A stretch of DNA of 64,000 nucleotides from an uncultured Eggerthella sp. (GTDB lineage: Bacteria > Actinomycetota > Coriobacteriia > Coriobacteriales > Eggerthellaceae): positions 25,780-89,779 of the forward strand of contig CAUASB010000008.1 in assembly GCA_958431815.1 (NCBI GenBank), in the 5' to 3' direction. A model generated the notes under the pieces. The model made no database searches. It was given only the letters and a program-made list of their open reading frames with translations, and was not told the origin of the DNA. The stretch's first letter is position 1. Every line of letters begins with the position of its first letter. This document shows positions 26,825-36,111 of the stretch, in pieces. Made by a program: the position numbers and the translations under genes.

Positions 26825-28381
26825 ATGAGCGAAAAAGACATCCCCCACAACAACGACACCGAAACAGCCGACGAAGAAACGGCATCCGACGACGCTGCTA
26901 GCGAAGTGGCAGAAGCCGCCGATGCTTCTACAAAGGAAGCCAACGGCAAAAAGCCCTCGAAGTCGGACAGCGAAACCGAAAACGCTCCGGCCGATAAAGC
27001 GGACGACGCCAAAACGGCAGCAGATGAACAACCGTCCAACATCGATACCGAAATGAGCGACGCCGATCCCGCTTCGGACGAAGAGGCAAACCCGAATCCT
27101 GAGGCAACCGACGAAAATTCGGAAACGGATCCCGAAACGACGAACGAAGAGCCTTCGTCTTCCGCAAGCGAACCTGAAACCGCACAGGAATCTTCGGCTT
27201 CCGAAGAAGATGCCTCGGAAGAAAACGAGCAGCCAAGCCCCACGAAGAGCCCTGACACGAACGAGCAAGCCGGCGATTCATTCGCCCCCATCGCCGGCAC
27301 CGCAAAGATATACCTGGCAAAAGCCGGCCATTTCCTAGGCCTGAACAAGAAGGCGTCTGCCGCTGCGGCCGCCGTTGCGCTATGCGCCGTGGTGGGCATC
27401 GGTGCTGCGGTGGCAAGCACCACCGCCCCCAAGCAGCCGAACGGACTGCCCCTAAGCGATGCCTTCATGCAGCAAACGGCTAGCGCCACGGCAACATCGC
27501 TTAACGAAGCGACAAACAAGGCAACGGCCGATTTCATCGCGCGCTCGCTCACGCCCGCCGCGCTGAACAGCATCGATGCCTGCGCCAGCGCACCAGGAAC
27601 GTTTTCCCTGGTAGCAGGCCAGGAAGCGCAAACCGTCCCCGAAGAGGAACAAACCAACTTGGCTTCCGCTGCAAAAGACATCGAAAGCGGCGGATACACC
27701 GTCGGCTTCACGCTCATTAACCTGAGCACAGGCAAGGGCATTGCCTACAACCTGGATTCGCGGGTGTACGGCGCAAGCTCGTTCAAGGGTCCGTACGGCG
27801 CCTACCTGTGCCAGCATCTGGGCGATGCCGATGCCTCCTACCCCGCCGGTGCCGATTCGGCAGGCGCGGGAATTTCGGGCTCCATCGATTCGCTGCTGCA
27901 GCCTATGATCGTGAATTCCGACAACAACGCATTCAGCTCGTTGCGCAACGCCTACGACGGCTCAGGCTTTGCCGATTGGCTTTCCGCCTGCGGTGTTGAT
28001 TCCACCATCATGCACGACACGCACTTCCCGCGCTATTCGGCACGCGAATCGGCTCTGCTGTGGCTGCACACGTACCAGTACCTGAAAACCGAAACGCCCA
28101 CCGCCCAGCACTTGGCTTCCCTGTACGCGCAAACCAACGTTTCGTTCATTCGCGCCGGCGTGGGCGGTGTCGATGGGGTGCAAACCGTGCGCAACAAAGC
28201 CGGCTGGTGCGCCAGCGGCGCGCGCTTCACGGGACTGTGCGATGCGGGGCTTATCGAATGCGCCGACGGCACCACCTACCTCATGAGCACCATGACCAAC
28301 GCCCCCGATGGCAGCCTGTACACGGTGCGCCTTGCCAACCTGGCAAACGCGCTCTTCGCCTGCCGCAGCGCCCTGGACTAA
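26825..28381 (+). CDS. Membrane-tethered class A beta-lactamase-fold serine hydrolase
   Basis: The 518-residue product has about 160 very acidic, Glu/Asp/Ser/Ala-rich residues, then one membrane segment (AAAAVALCAVVGIGAAVAST). An extracellular domain follows with the three class A motifs: SSFK (Ser318, Lys321), SDN (365-367) and KAG (458-460, in place of KTG). No separate signal peptide is needed with this signal-anchor layout. It could be a penicillin-interacting protein, a D,D-peptidase-like enzyme or a true beta-lactamase. The KAG variant and tethering favour a cell-wall role. ATG 26825 was chosen over an in-frame ATG at 26789; neither has a strong ribosome site. Confidence 0.75.
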   Translation: MSEKDIPHNNDTETADEETASDDAASEVAEAADASTKEANGKKPSKSDSETENAPADKADDAKTAADEQPSNIDTEMSDADPASDEEANPNPEATDENSETDPETTNEEPSSSASEPETAQESSASEEDASEENEQPSPTKSPDTNEQAGDSFAPIAGTAKIYLAKAGHFLGLNKKASAAAAAVALCAVVGIGAAVASTTAPKQPNGLPLSDAFMQQTASATATSLNEATNKATADFIARSLTPAALNSIDACASAPGTFSLVAGQEAQTVPEEEQTNLASAAKDIESGGYTVGFTLINLSTGKGIAYNLDSRVYGASSFKGPYGAYLCQHLGDADASYPAGADSAGAGISGSIDSLLQPMIVNSDNNAFSSLRNAYDGSGFADWLSACGVDSTIMHDTHFPRYSARESALLWLHTYQYLKTETPTAQHLASLYAQTNVSFIRAGVGGVDGVQTVRNKAGWCASGARFTGLCDAGLIECADGTTYLMSTMTNAPDGSLYTVRLANLANALFACRSALD

Positions 28382-28774
28382 CAACCGAAAACCCGCAGAA
28401 AAGCTCCCACCCAGCAAGAACAGCCTTTGGGACGTTCCCTCAACCGCAGGGCCTGATTCCTTCTGCGCAGCAAAACAGCGAAGCAAGCGCCTTGGTGCTC
28501 CGCTGCGCAAAGGAGCCCGCTTCCGATGAACCTCAACAGTCCGTTCACTATTCATCATTTGTGGTGAAATTTTTGCAATGGTGCATCTTTTCTCGAAACA
28601 CGCTCGTTACAATAAAGGGTGATGCAAACAACCACACTCTGCGCGCAACAGCCGAAAACTCTTCGGCAAAAAAACGCCAGGCTACACTGTGGAAACCTTG
28701 CAACGAAATCGAAAGAACGCCCTAAAAGCAAGCCTGCAACTGAACGTTAGGCCCACCGGAAAGAAAGGATTGCT
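28382..28774. other. Intergenic region, possible promoter only
   Basis: This 393-bp gap holds no supported gene. TACAAT at 28607-28612 and TACACT at 28683-28688 are possible -10 elements for the downstream membrane protein, but no good -35 accompanies either. Confidence 0.3.
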
Positions 28775-29476
28775 GTGGTCGAACTTGCCCGCGAACTGAA
28801 CCGCCACGCCTCTACGGCAACCCACAAGCAAACGCATCTGGCCGAACATCCTGGTCAGCTGGTTTGGATTTTCATGGGCATGTCGGTGGTTGGGCTTGCC
28901 GGCGAAACGCTGCAGCACCTTCTGGCATTCGGCGAACTGGAAAGCCGCGCCGGCTTCATCTGGGGTCCGTTTTCGCCCATCTACGGCTTGGCTGCCGTGC
29001 TGCTAACCATGCTGCTCGAACCGCTGCAAGACAAAGGCGTCCCGCTGCTTTTGGCCGTCGGCGCTGTGGTGGGCGGCAGCCTGGAGTACTTCGCCAGCTG
29101 GGCCATGGAAACCTTCTGGGGCGTAGTGGCCTGGAGCTATTTGAACATCCCCTTCAACTTCGATGGCCGTACCGATGTGTTCCATTGCCTTATTTGGGGC
29201 ACCATCAGCGTGCTTTGGATCAAAGTTGGCCTGCAGCTATGCCAGCGCATTTTCGACCACGTGAATACATCGGGTACCTTGTATCGCATTGCAACCGGGG
29301 CGCTAACCGTTTTCATGATCCTCGACATCTTCATGACCATCACCGTTCTGCTGCGAGCCGATGCCCGCACCGACGGCGTGCCGCCGCAAAACGCGCTCGA
29401 GCAGTTCTGCGACACCGCCTACCCTACCGATATGCTGCAGAAACGCTTCCACAACATGGGCGGATTGGGTGTTTAG
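28775..29476 (+). CDS. PF06541-type membrane protein (putative ABC-transporter type IV)
   Basis: This 233-residue protein has about six hydrophobic segments. It carries the family-like run SRAGFIWGPFSPIYGLAAVL, then GGSLEYFASWAMETFWGVVA, WSYLNIPFNFDGRTDVFHCL and IWGTISVLWIKV. Members are annotated as putative ABC-transporter type IV permeases, but no substrate or partner ATPase is established. GTG 28775 has AAAGGATT in front. The gene is solitary. A hairpin begins at its stop codon, followed by the structured repeat described at 29475-29635. Confidence 0.75.
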   Translation: MVELARELNRHASTATHKQTHLAEHPGQLVWIFMGMSVVGLAGETLQHLLAFGELESRAGFIWGPFSPIYGLAAVLLTMLLEPLQDKGVPLLLAVGAVVGGSLEYFASWAMETFWGVVAWSYLNIPFNFDGRTDVFHCLIWGTISVLWIKVGLQLCQRIFDHVNTSGTLYRIATGALTVFMILDIFMTITVLLRADARTDGVPPQNALEQFCDTAYPTDMLQKRFHNMGGLGV

Positions 29477-29635
29477 CTTCGTTCTACCGAACGAAGCTCT
29501 TTCGTATTAAACGCAATGACGCTGCGCGGGAGCCTGACGGCACATCTGACTTTCAATCAGTCGGGGCAGCCCTTAGGCTAGCCCCTTCCTCTTTCAAGTC
29601 AGCTGCACTCCTCAGATCTCCCGCTCGCTGTTTTT
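29475..29635 (+). repeat. Structured 3'-end element, copy E1
   Basis: Beginning at the TAG of the previous gene is the hairpin AGCTTCGTT-N6-AACGAAGCT (29475-29498). A conserved block (29515-29544, containing GACGCTGCGCGGGAG) follows, then a variable middle. The closing block (29603-29635) reads CTGCACTC, then CTCCCGCTCGCTG and TTTTT. GCGGGAG pairs with CTCCCGC. Three homologues lie at 43991, 48300 and 63455. Confidence 0.6.
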
Positions 29636-29667
29636 ACCTCGCAATGGCGCAAAAGAATTGGCTCCCC

Positions 29668-30561
29668 CTACAGCGCTTTGCCTGTTATGAAGCGGTAGCC
29701 CGGGTGTGGCACTTTGCCGAAGCGGCCGTGGTAGTCGCTGCCGCCGGTGCAGAACAGGCTGTAGCGCGCAGCAAGCTCTTCGCACAGTTGGGTGTCGCGA
29801 TAGTCGTGGTCGGGGTGGTATTTCTCTATGCCGGAAAGGCCCGCATCCACCAGGGCAGGAAGCGCTTCGTAATTGTCGAACTGCCCTGGGTGCGCTAGCA
29901 CGGCAACGCCGTCATCAGCCACAATGGCGTCAACCGCATCGCGCATGTCCACGTACTGGATGTCACGTTGGGCAATGCCGCCGTTCTTGAACAACGTCTT
30001 GTACAACAGCTGGTATTCCGCACTGGTAAATTCCGCATCCGTTAGCGCCGCCATCAAATGCTGCTTGTAGAACCCGGTAGACTGCGCTGCCAATTCCGCC
30101 GCATATTCCACGTCCACATCGAAGCCGGCATCCAGCAGCTGACGCATCTGCCACGCGGTATTGGCACTGCGACGCGCCAAGGTAACGGCGCACAAATCGC
30201 GTACCGCCGGCGCATCTTCAGTAAGCCCCAACCCCAGAATGTGCACGCGGCGCTTGGCGCTGGAATCCCATGCGCTTATTTCCACGCCACACACCACCGA
30301 AAACCCCCGATCAGCAGCCTGTGGCGCAATGCGATCAAGGCCCACGGTGGTGTCGTGATTCGTCACCGCCATATGGCTCAAGCCCCGCACACGCGCCTTC
30401 CCCATCAGCTGCGTAAACGTATCAGACCCGTCGGAAAGCGTGGTGTGCGCATGCAAATCGGCGCGAAACTCCTGCCCGGGACGCACGCCCAGCACGTCCC
30501 ACAGTTCCTCTTGGCGAAGTGCCTGGGCCGTGCGCTCTCGGGTGCCTCCCCATTCACTCAT
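29668..30561 (-). CDS. phnPP: PhnPP: phosphoribosyl cyclic phosphate phosphodiesterase (PHP fold)
   Basis: This 297-residue PHP-domain protein shows FRADLHAHTTLSDGSD, AVTNHDTTVG, VCGVEISAWD, VLAHPGQF and CTGGSDYHGRFG, giving the usual His/Asp metal ligands. The Eggerthella lenta PhnPP hydrolyses both ester bonds of 5-phosphoribosyl 1,2-cyclic phosphate, the C-P lyase product, to give ribose 5-phosphate and phosphate. It thus replaces the PhnP/PhnN route. Its place as last gene of a complete phn operon supports that assignment over a generic PHP phosphatase. ATG 30561 overlaps the phnL stop by 4 bp and follows GGGGAGAT. Confidence 0.85.
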   Translation of the reverse strand: MSEWGGTRERTAQALRQEELWDVLGVRPGQEFRADLHAHTTLSDGSDTFTQLMGKARVRGLSHMAVTNHDTTVGLDRIAPQAADRGFSVVCGVEISAWDSSAKRRVHILGLGLTEDAPAVRDLCAVTLARRSANTAWQMRQLLDAGFDVDVEYAAELAAQSTGFYKQHLMAALTDAEFTSAEYQLLYKTLFKNGGIAQRDIQYVDMRDAVDAIVADDGVAVLAHPGQFDNYEALPALVDAGLSGIEKYHPDHDYRDTQLCEELAARYSLFCTGGSDYHGRFGKVPHPGYRFITGKAL

Positions 30562-31262
30562 TCCACCATCTCCCCTTTCTGCATGTTGAACTCGTGGTCG
30601 CACAAGCCTTCCATGAATTCCAGGTCGTGGAAAATGCCCAGCATGGTAGTGCCCTGCGCCTTCAGCTGCTCAATAAGCTCACGCACTTTCAGCTTCGAAG
30701 CCGCATCGAGCGAGGCCGTAGGCTCATCGAGCAAAAGCAGGCGCGGTTGCTTGATCATGGCGGCGGCAATGTTCAAGCGCAGCTTTTCGCCGCCGGAAAA
30801 CGTGCGCGGATACAGCGGCCACAGCGATTCGTCGATGTCGAAGTGGTGCAGCATACGTTCGGTTTCCTGTTTGGCGTGCTCCGCATCGGCGGCGCCGAAC
30901 GTTTCCAGCGCGCTTTTCAGCACAATGTCGTAAGCACTTTGGCGCGGCAGCGCATTCAGGAACTGCGACACATAGCCCATCTCGTATTTACGCAGGTACA
31001 GCATCTGGCGCTCGGTTGCCTGGCATAAGTCAAGCGGCCCGAATGCTTCGGAGTCGTACCAGATAGCGCCTGATTCGGGCAGGTTCGTGCGGTAAATGCA
31101 ACGCAAAATGGTCGATTTGCCCGAACCGCTGCGCCCGGTAATGCCCACGAATTCGCCCGGCGCAAGGGCAAGGCTGATATGCTGGCACCCCAAAATGCGA
31201 CGGCTGGCGCGATGCATCACAAACGACTTCGAAAGGTCGTCAATTTTCAGAAGCTCTTCCAC
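30558..31262 (-). CDS. phnL: C-P lyase system ABC-type protein PhnL
   Basis: This 234-residue ABC ATPase has Walker A GRSGSGKST, the signature FSGGEKLRLNIA, Walker B LLLLDEPTASLD and the switch His in GIFHDLEFME. The PhnL-specific context is RCIYRTNLPESGAIWY. PhnL is an accessory ATPase of the C-P lyase pathway needed with PhnG-H-I-M for making the triphosphoribosyl methylphosphonate intermediate; its exact action is not settled. It lies 9 bp after phnM and overlaps phnPP. Confidence 0.93.
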   Translation of the reverse strand: MEELLKIDDLSKSFVMHRASRRILGCQHISLALAPGEFVGITGRSGSGKSTILRCIYRTNLPESGAIWYDSEAFGPLDLCQATERQMLYLRKYEMGYVSQFLNALPRQSAYDIVLKSALETFGAADAEHAKQETERMLHHFDIDESLWPLYPRTFSGGEKLRLNIAAAMIKQPRLLLLDEPTASLDAASKLKVRELIEQLKAQGTTMLGIFHDLEFMEGLCDHEFNMQKGEMVE

Positions 31263-31271
31263 AGCTGCCTC

Positions 31272-32564
31272 CTAGCGCTCATAGCCGTGCGGCTGATCGG
31301 GATAATGGGAGCGATACACCGAATTGCCACCCACAAACGCGCGCGTGATAACCGGCGTAGTGGTTTGAGCGTCGGGCGTGCAACCGATTTCGCGCACCAG
31401 CAGAATATCGGCGCGCTTGCCCACGGCAAGGGAACCAACCTCACCATAGATGCCCACCGCCTTTGCAGGATTGGCCGTTACCAGGGCAAACGCCTGCGGC
31501 AGCGGCATGCCGCACGTGCGATGCAAGATGAACACCGCATCGATCAACGCCGCCGGGTAGTAATCGCTGCACAGCATGCTGATAACGCCTTCGGTTACGC
31601 CCTCACGCGCCGAAAGGTTGCCCGAATGGCTGTGCCCCATCATCACATTCGGGGCACCCGCCAACGTGTACATGCCGCGGTTGCGGGCTTCACGCGCGGT
31701 TTCCATGTCGATGGGAAACTCCGAGATAGCAGCACCGAGCGTACCCATGTAGTCGAGCTTTTCCGCTGAATCATCGTCGTGCGAAGCAACGGAAATGCCC
31801 TGCTCGTGGGCTAAATCCGCCAATTCTTCCAGCTGCTCGGGCCCGATTTTTGCAGCCTTCTGCTGTGCCGCCACAATCTGGGCAACCTCTTCATCGGAAA
31901 TGCCGTCGCGATATCCCTTTATGGTGTTGCTGAACACCAGCAAATCGCGATACTGCCCCTGGCCAGGCGTATGGTCCATGAACGAAATCAAATCCACCTT
32001 GCCCGCTTGCAGGTAGCCGTACACCTCGTCCACGCGGTCCACCGAATCAAGCTCCAGGCGCAGGTGAAGGCGATGGCGAATAAGATGATCGTGCTCTTCC
32101 CCTTCGCGCATCTGCGCAATACAGTCGGCCAGCTTGCTCACGTTCTCGAAATCGCGAATGGGCTTATGATCGAACACATTGGCGCCGTACACGGAAAGTG
32201 AATGGTAAATGGTGGTAACGCCGTGCGAAACCAGCTCGCGGTCTACCTTATACAGCGAAGTGGGCAGGTCCATCACTACGCTGGGACGAGGCGATGCCAC
32301 CGATTCGATGTAATCGGAATGCACATCGATCATGCCCGGCACCACATAGGCACCACGCGCATCCACCACAGGAAGGCCTGTTTCCTTGTCTACCACCATG
32401 CCCGAGGTGTTTTCCTCCAGCTCGGCATCAACCATGCGTGCGTTTGCCAGCGTGGGCACAATGCGCGCAATGGTGCCGTTTTCCACCACGATATCGTGGT
32501 TAGGAAGAATTTCTTCTTCGGTAACCACGTTGCCGCCACGAATCACCAGCGAATTTGCTTCCAT
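31272..32564 (-). CDS. phnM: PhnM: ribose 1-methylphosphonate 5-triphosphate diphosphatase
   Basis: This 430-residue amidohydrolase removes pyrophosphate from alpha-D-ribose 1-alkylphosphonate 5-triphosphate. It shows VVPGMIDVHSDYIE, FMDHTPGQGQYRD, GISVASHDDDS and SDYYPAALIDAVF, matching metal and substrate sites of the family. At 430 residues it is longer than the usual 380, mostly through an N-terminal insertion around residues 35-65. ATG 32564 was chosen after AAGGAG; the frame extending to 32687 would overlap phnK. Confidence 0.92.
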   Translation of the reverse strand: MEANSLVIRGGNVVTEEEILPNHDIVVENGTIARIVPTLANARMVDAELEENTSGMVVDKETGLPVVDARGAYVVPGMIDVHSDYIESVASPRPSVVMDLPTSLYKVDRELVSHGVTTIYHSLSVYGANVFDHKPIRDFENVSKLADCIAQMREGEEHDHLIRHRLHLRLELDSVDRVDEVYGYLQAGKVDLISFMDHTPGQGQYRDLLVFSNTIKGYRDGISDEEVAQIVAAQQKAAKIGPEQLEELADLAHEQGISVASHDDDSAEKLDYMGTLGAAISEFPIDMETAREARNRGMYTLAGAPNVMMGHSHSGNLSAREGVTEGVISMLCSDYYPAALIDAVFILHRTCGMPLPQAFALVTANPAKAVGIYGEVGSLAVGKRADILLVREIGCTPDAQTTTPVITRAFVGGNSVYRSHYPDQPHGYER

Positions 32565-32649
32565 AAATGCATTTCTCCTTGCATTGGGTTCTTCATCTAT
32601 ACGGCGCAGGGGCAAAGCCGCGTCCACGCCGCCGGGCAAAAAGCCCGCA

Positions 32650-33501
32650 TTACAGCAGCGAATACACCAGCTGCTGGGTATAGGCATGTTGCGGGTCTTC
32701 CAAAACCTGGTCGGTAAGGCCCTGTTCCACCACCTGGCCGTTTAGCATCACCAGCGTGCGGTCCGCCAACATGCGGATAACGCCCAGGTCGTGGCTTACC
32801 ACCAGCATGCTCACGCCGAAATCGCGCTTGATCTGCAGAATCAGGTCAAGCACGCTGGCCTGCACCGAAAGGTCAAGGCCGGTGGTTACCTCGTCCAGCA
32901 ACAAAATGGGCGGGTTGTTGGAAAGCGCTTTGGCAATCTGCACGCGCTGCTGCATGCCGCCGGAAAACGTGGCAGGGGCGTCTCCTGCGCGCGTAAGCGG
33001 GATGTTCACCTTTTCCAGCAGTTCATTGCCGCGATCACGCATCGATTCCACGTTGCGGTTGCCGGCGGCAATCATCTGCTCGGCGATGTTTGAAAGCGAG
33101 GAAAAGCCCATTCGCAAACCCAAGTACGGGTTCTGGTACACCATGCCCAACACGGTGTTGCGCACCCGGCGCTTCTGCTGCGGAGAAAGCTCCAGAAGGT
33201 TCGCCTGTCCGCCATCGTAGGGAACGGCGCGCACCGTGCCCGCCGTGGCAACCTGATCGAAGTACAGGCACTGCATGAACGTAGACTTGCCGCTGCCCGA
33301 CTCACCCACGATGCCCACGATTTCGCCTGGGAACAAATCCAGGCTCACGTCGCGCACCGCATGCACCGTTTTGCACTTGGGGCAGATGTTGCGCTCAAGC
33401 TCGCCGCCGTTCAGGCAATACGCACAGCCCTTGCCAAACCGCTTCACCACGTGCCTTACCTGTAGGCAGGGGTCCTGATCCATTACGGGCGCCTTCTTCA
33501 T
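32650..33501 (-). CDS. phnK: C-P lyase ATPase PhnK with a Cys-rich insertion
   Basis: This 283-residue ABC ATPase carries Walker A GESGSGKST, signature FSGGMQQRVQIA, Walker B LLLDEVTTGLD and SHDLGVIRMLADRT. PhnK docks on the PhnJ core of the C-P lyase complex and its ATPase supports turnover. Unusually, residues 26-43, before Walker A, hold CxxC and CxxC pairs (26/29 and 40/43), resembling a small zinc ribbon absent from E. coli PhnK. Start ATG 33501 overlaps phnJ by 4 bp. Confidence 0.93.
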   Translation of the reverse strand: MKKAPVMDQDPCLQVRHVVKRFGKGCAYCLNGGELERNICPKCKTVHAVRDVSLDLFPGEIVGIVGESGSGKSTFMQCLYFDQVATAGTVRAVPYDGGQANLLELSPQQKRRVRNTVLGMVYQNPYLGLRMGFSSLSNIAEQMIAAGNRNVESMRDRGNELLEKVNIPLTRAGDAPATFSGGMQQRVQIAKALSNNPPILLLDEVTTGLDLSVQASVLDLILQIKRDFGVSMLVVSHDLGVIRMLADRTLVMLNGQVVEQGLTDQVLEDPQHAYTQQLVYSLL

Positions 33502-34343
33502 CGCGCCTCCCCTTTCTTTCGCCTTTCCTGGCAGAAGGCGGTGTCGTTGCACTGGTAGTAAGTTTCGCCGGTGGTTTCGTCCACCAATTCGTCGAGGTAC
33601 ACACCGGTAGCACCGCACAAACGGCAGCTCTTTCCTTCAAAGCCCTCTACGGCAAACGGGTAATCCTCAAAATCGAGCGGCTGTACCTTGGTAAAGGGCG
33701 GCACCGCATAGATCTTCTTTTCGCGTCCAGCCCCCAAAAGCGTCAGGTTCTGCGCCTGGTTCAGTTTCATGGTGTCGAAGCGTGGGATGGGCGAAGGCGC
33801 CATAACGTAGCGGCCTTCCACCAGGCACGGATGGTCGGTATCGGTGGTGGTGTGCCCATAGCGCACAATCTGATCGAACAGCCCCAGCCACGCCCCGGTG
33901 TAGTCGGCCTCGGCATGCAACGTGCGCGTTTTGGCTTCGCTGGGTTCGAAGGCACGCAGCGGTTCGGGCGTGGGAACCTGCAAAACAAGAATCTGATCTG
34001 CAGTCAGCGGCTGCTCGGGAATGCGGTGGCGCGACTGGATTATGCTTGCGTCCTGCGTTTTCTCGGTTACCTGCACGTCGGTAGTCTCGGCAATCAGCTT
34101 CTTGATGTTCACAGCGTTGACGCTGTCGTCGGCACCCTGGTCGATAACCTTCACCACGTCGTCGCGGCCCACAAGCGCAAGCGTTACCTGCAAGCCGCCC
34201 GTGCCCCAGCCGCGGCCAATGGGCATTTCACGCGAAGCAAAGGGAATCTGATGCCCGGGAATGGAAACGCCCTTGATGATGGCGCGGCGTATCTCGCGCT
34301 TCGAAGCCTCGTCGAAAAAGGCGAAATTGTACAGCTGACGCAT
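33498..34343 (-). CDS. phnJ: PhnJ: C-P lyase, radical SAM Fe-S enzyme
   Basis: This 281-residue protein is the radical SAM enzyme that breaks the C-P bond of alpha-D-ribose 1-methylphosphonate 5-phosphate, releasing methane or alkane and the cyclic phosphate. The Fe-S Cys cluster is near the C-terminus: CRLCGATG, then about 21 residues on YQCNDTAFC. The N-terminal NFAFFDEASKREIRRAIIKG and SREMPIGRGWGTGGLQ are strongly conserved in PhnJ. The stop and start are shared with neighbouring genes, as expected for subunits of the PhnGHIJ complex. Confidence 0.96.
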   Translation of the reverse strand: MRQLYNFAFFDEASKREIRRAIIKGVSIPGHQIPFASREMPIGRGWGTGGLQVTLALVGRDDVVKVIDQGADDSVNAVNIKKLIAETTDVQVTEKTQDASIIQSRHRIPEQPLTADQILVLQVPTPEPLRAFEPSEAKTRTLHAEADYTGAWLGLFDQIVRYGHTTTDTDHPCLVEGRYVMAPSPIPRFDTMKLNQAQNLTLLGAGREKKIYAVPPFTKVQPLDFEDYPFAVEGFEGKSCRLCGATGVYLDELVDETTGETYYQCNDTAFCQERRKKGEAR

Positions 34344-35482
34344 TATTCGTCATCCCCTTCTACTGTGGAGCGGACGCTGGAAAGCTTCGACTGGAACGTT
34401 ACGTAGTGCGGCAGCTTCAAATGGGAAACGAAGCCTGTGGCCTCAACGCCATCCACGTGGTACAGCACAAATTCCTCATCCTGCGTGGGATAGCGCTTGT
34501 CGCCCTGGTCAAGGCAGAAATCGAGCACGCTCATGGCAATGGCCTTGGTTTCCTGATGCCCCATAACCATGCCGTAACCCATCTTGAAGCCCATGCGCGC
34601 GCGGCCGTTTTCGGTGCGGTCGACGGAAAACACGCTTTCCACTTCCGTTACGGGGATGCTTCCCAGGTAGTAGGCATCTTCTTCGCCGCCCGCATCAACA
34701 GGGTGGTCTACCAGCACTTCCACCATGCCGGCGCGTAGCTCCCCCACGGTCGGGTGCGAAGGCCCGAAGCCGCGAATGGCCGCATAGCCCAGGGCAGTTA
34801 CGCCCTGCGTCATGCCGCGCGCCAGGGTTTGCAGGCGGGCGGAACGCGGCGCAGGAAACACCAGCGGATCCATGGTCACATCAACCGGCGGGGTGTCATC
34901 GTCGACGCATTCCTCGATCAAGCCTTCTTTGCGCAGGTAGTCGAGCACTTTCGGCATAGCCTTCAAGCCAGCTGCCGCGCGCTTGTGCTGGGCGCGCTCC
35001 TCTTCGGTAAGCGCTGCACAGGCCGCCTCAAGCTCTTCGTCGAATTGGCGGCGCACTTCTACCGCATCTTCATCGGTTTCGTTTTCCAGGTCGAAGCGGA
35101 TAAGGCGATGCGAATAATCGCGCGTGGCACCCAGAAGCTGCCCACCAGGAACATCCTTGAACGCAGCCGAAATACGGCGCTGAACAGCCATGTTCTGCGT
35201 ATCGATAACGCGGGAGGTATAGGGGCGCTCAAGCGTGGAACGAAACGCGCGCAGCAAGAACACCGCTTCTTCGGGCGAACCCTGCGCCTGTTTCAGCACA
35301 ACGGCGGCAAGGCGCGGCGCATACAGCGAAGCCTCTCCCATAACCTGCTCGATCAGCCCCGGGAACGTCGCCTCGATTTCGTCCACCGAAGCCATGGCAC
35401 TACCGGCAACCCGTTCGCGTTCCAGCAGCTTAAGGCTTTCTTCAATGGCGCGCCCGCCCCCACGTACAGCAACGTAGCCCAT
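34343..35482 (-). CDS. phnI: C-P lyase subunit PhnI
   Basis: At 379 residues this is the usual PhnI length. It begins MGYVAVRGGGRAIEESLKLL, the family's hallmark, and contains RLIRFDLENETDEDA and MGFKMGYGMVMGHQETKAIA. PhnI forms the core with G, H and J. With them it displaces adenine from ATP with phosphonate, and alone it shows nucleosidase activity. Its stop shares one base with the phnJ start and its start shares one base with the phnH stop. Confidence 0.95.
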   Translation of the reverse strand: MGYVAVRGGGRAIEESLKLLERERVAGSAMASVDEIEATFPGLIEQVMGEASLYAPRLAAVVLKQAQGSPEEAVFLLRAFRSTLERPYTSRVIDTQNMAVQRRISAAFKDVPGGQLLGATRDYSHRLIRFDLENETDEDAVEVRRQFDEELEAACAALTEEERAQHKRAAAGLKAMPKVLDYLRKEGLIEECVDDDTPPVDVTMDPLVFPAPRSARLQTLARGMTQGVTALGYAAIRGFGPSHPTVGELRAGMVEVLVDHPVDAGGEEDAYYLGSIPVTEVESVFSVDRTENGRARMGFKMGYGMVMGHQETKAIAMSVLDFCLDQGDKRYPTQDEEFVLYHVDGVEATGFVSHLKLPHYVTFQSKLSSVRSTVEGDDE

Positions 35483-36111
35483 TACTCGGCCCTCCCGTCA
35501 CATTCGCTGGCATCAATGCTCACGATGCGGGTGGTGCGCGGAAGGGCGGCAACGTTGCCTTCCGCATCTACCAGCAAAACCTCGATGCCGCAGGGATACT
35601 CGTCACCGCGCTGCTCGCGGGCACGCGCCCACGCAACCTGGTTCACATACAGCTTTGCGGTGGTTTCGATGCCTGGCCCTTCCAGTTCCAGACAATGCAG
35701 CCCTGAAGCGGGGCTGCTGGCAACAACGCCGCACAGCAGCATCGCGCAAGCGCCCAATTCGGGCTCGACCAACGTGCCTTCCTTGGCCCGCAGCAGCGCC
35801 TCGCATTGCACCTCGTCGCTTTCAGAAGGCACCAGCACGAAATCCGCTTCTGCGGCGCTGGCGGGCTTGGCGTGGGTTTGCATGGTGATCCAACGACCCA
35901 TGCGTTCCACGTCAGGCCCCGCCACGGCAAACGTCACTGCCTGATCAACAAACAGGCGCACAGCCGTTTCGAAACAGGGTGGCACCAAAGGCGCCTCGCC
36001 CGATTTTGGGAACGCGTCGATCTGCCCCACCGTGCCCGGGCGGGCAAAGGCATTCAACACCTGGCGAAACGCCCGCTGCGTCAGGTGAGTTTCCAAAGTA
36101 TTCGCTATCAT
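35482..36111 (-). CDS. phnH: C-P lyase subunit PhnH
   Basis: This 209-residue PhnH has the family start THLTQRAFRQVLNAFARPGT and a Cys-containing central sheet (GACAMLLCGV). Near the C-terminus is VNQVAWARAREQRGDEYPCG, close to the conserved dimer segment. It is part of the PhnGHIJ complex. It overlaps phnG by 4 bp. Confidence 0.92.
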   Translation of the reverse strand: MIANTLETHLTQRAFRQVLNAFARPGTVGQIDAFPKSGEAPLVPPCFETAVRLFVDQAVTFAVAGPDVERMGRWITMQTHAKPASAAEADFVLVPSESDEVQCEALLRAKEGTLVEPELGACAMLLCGVVASSPASGLHCLELEGPGIETTAKLYVNQVAWARAREQRGDEYPCGIEVLLVDAEGNVAALPRTTRIVSIDASECDGRAE

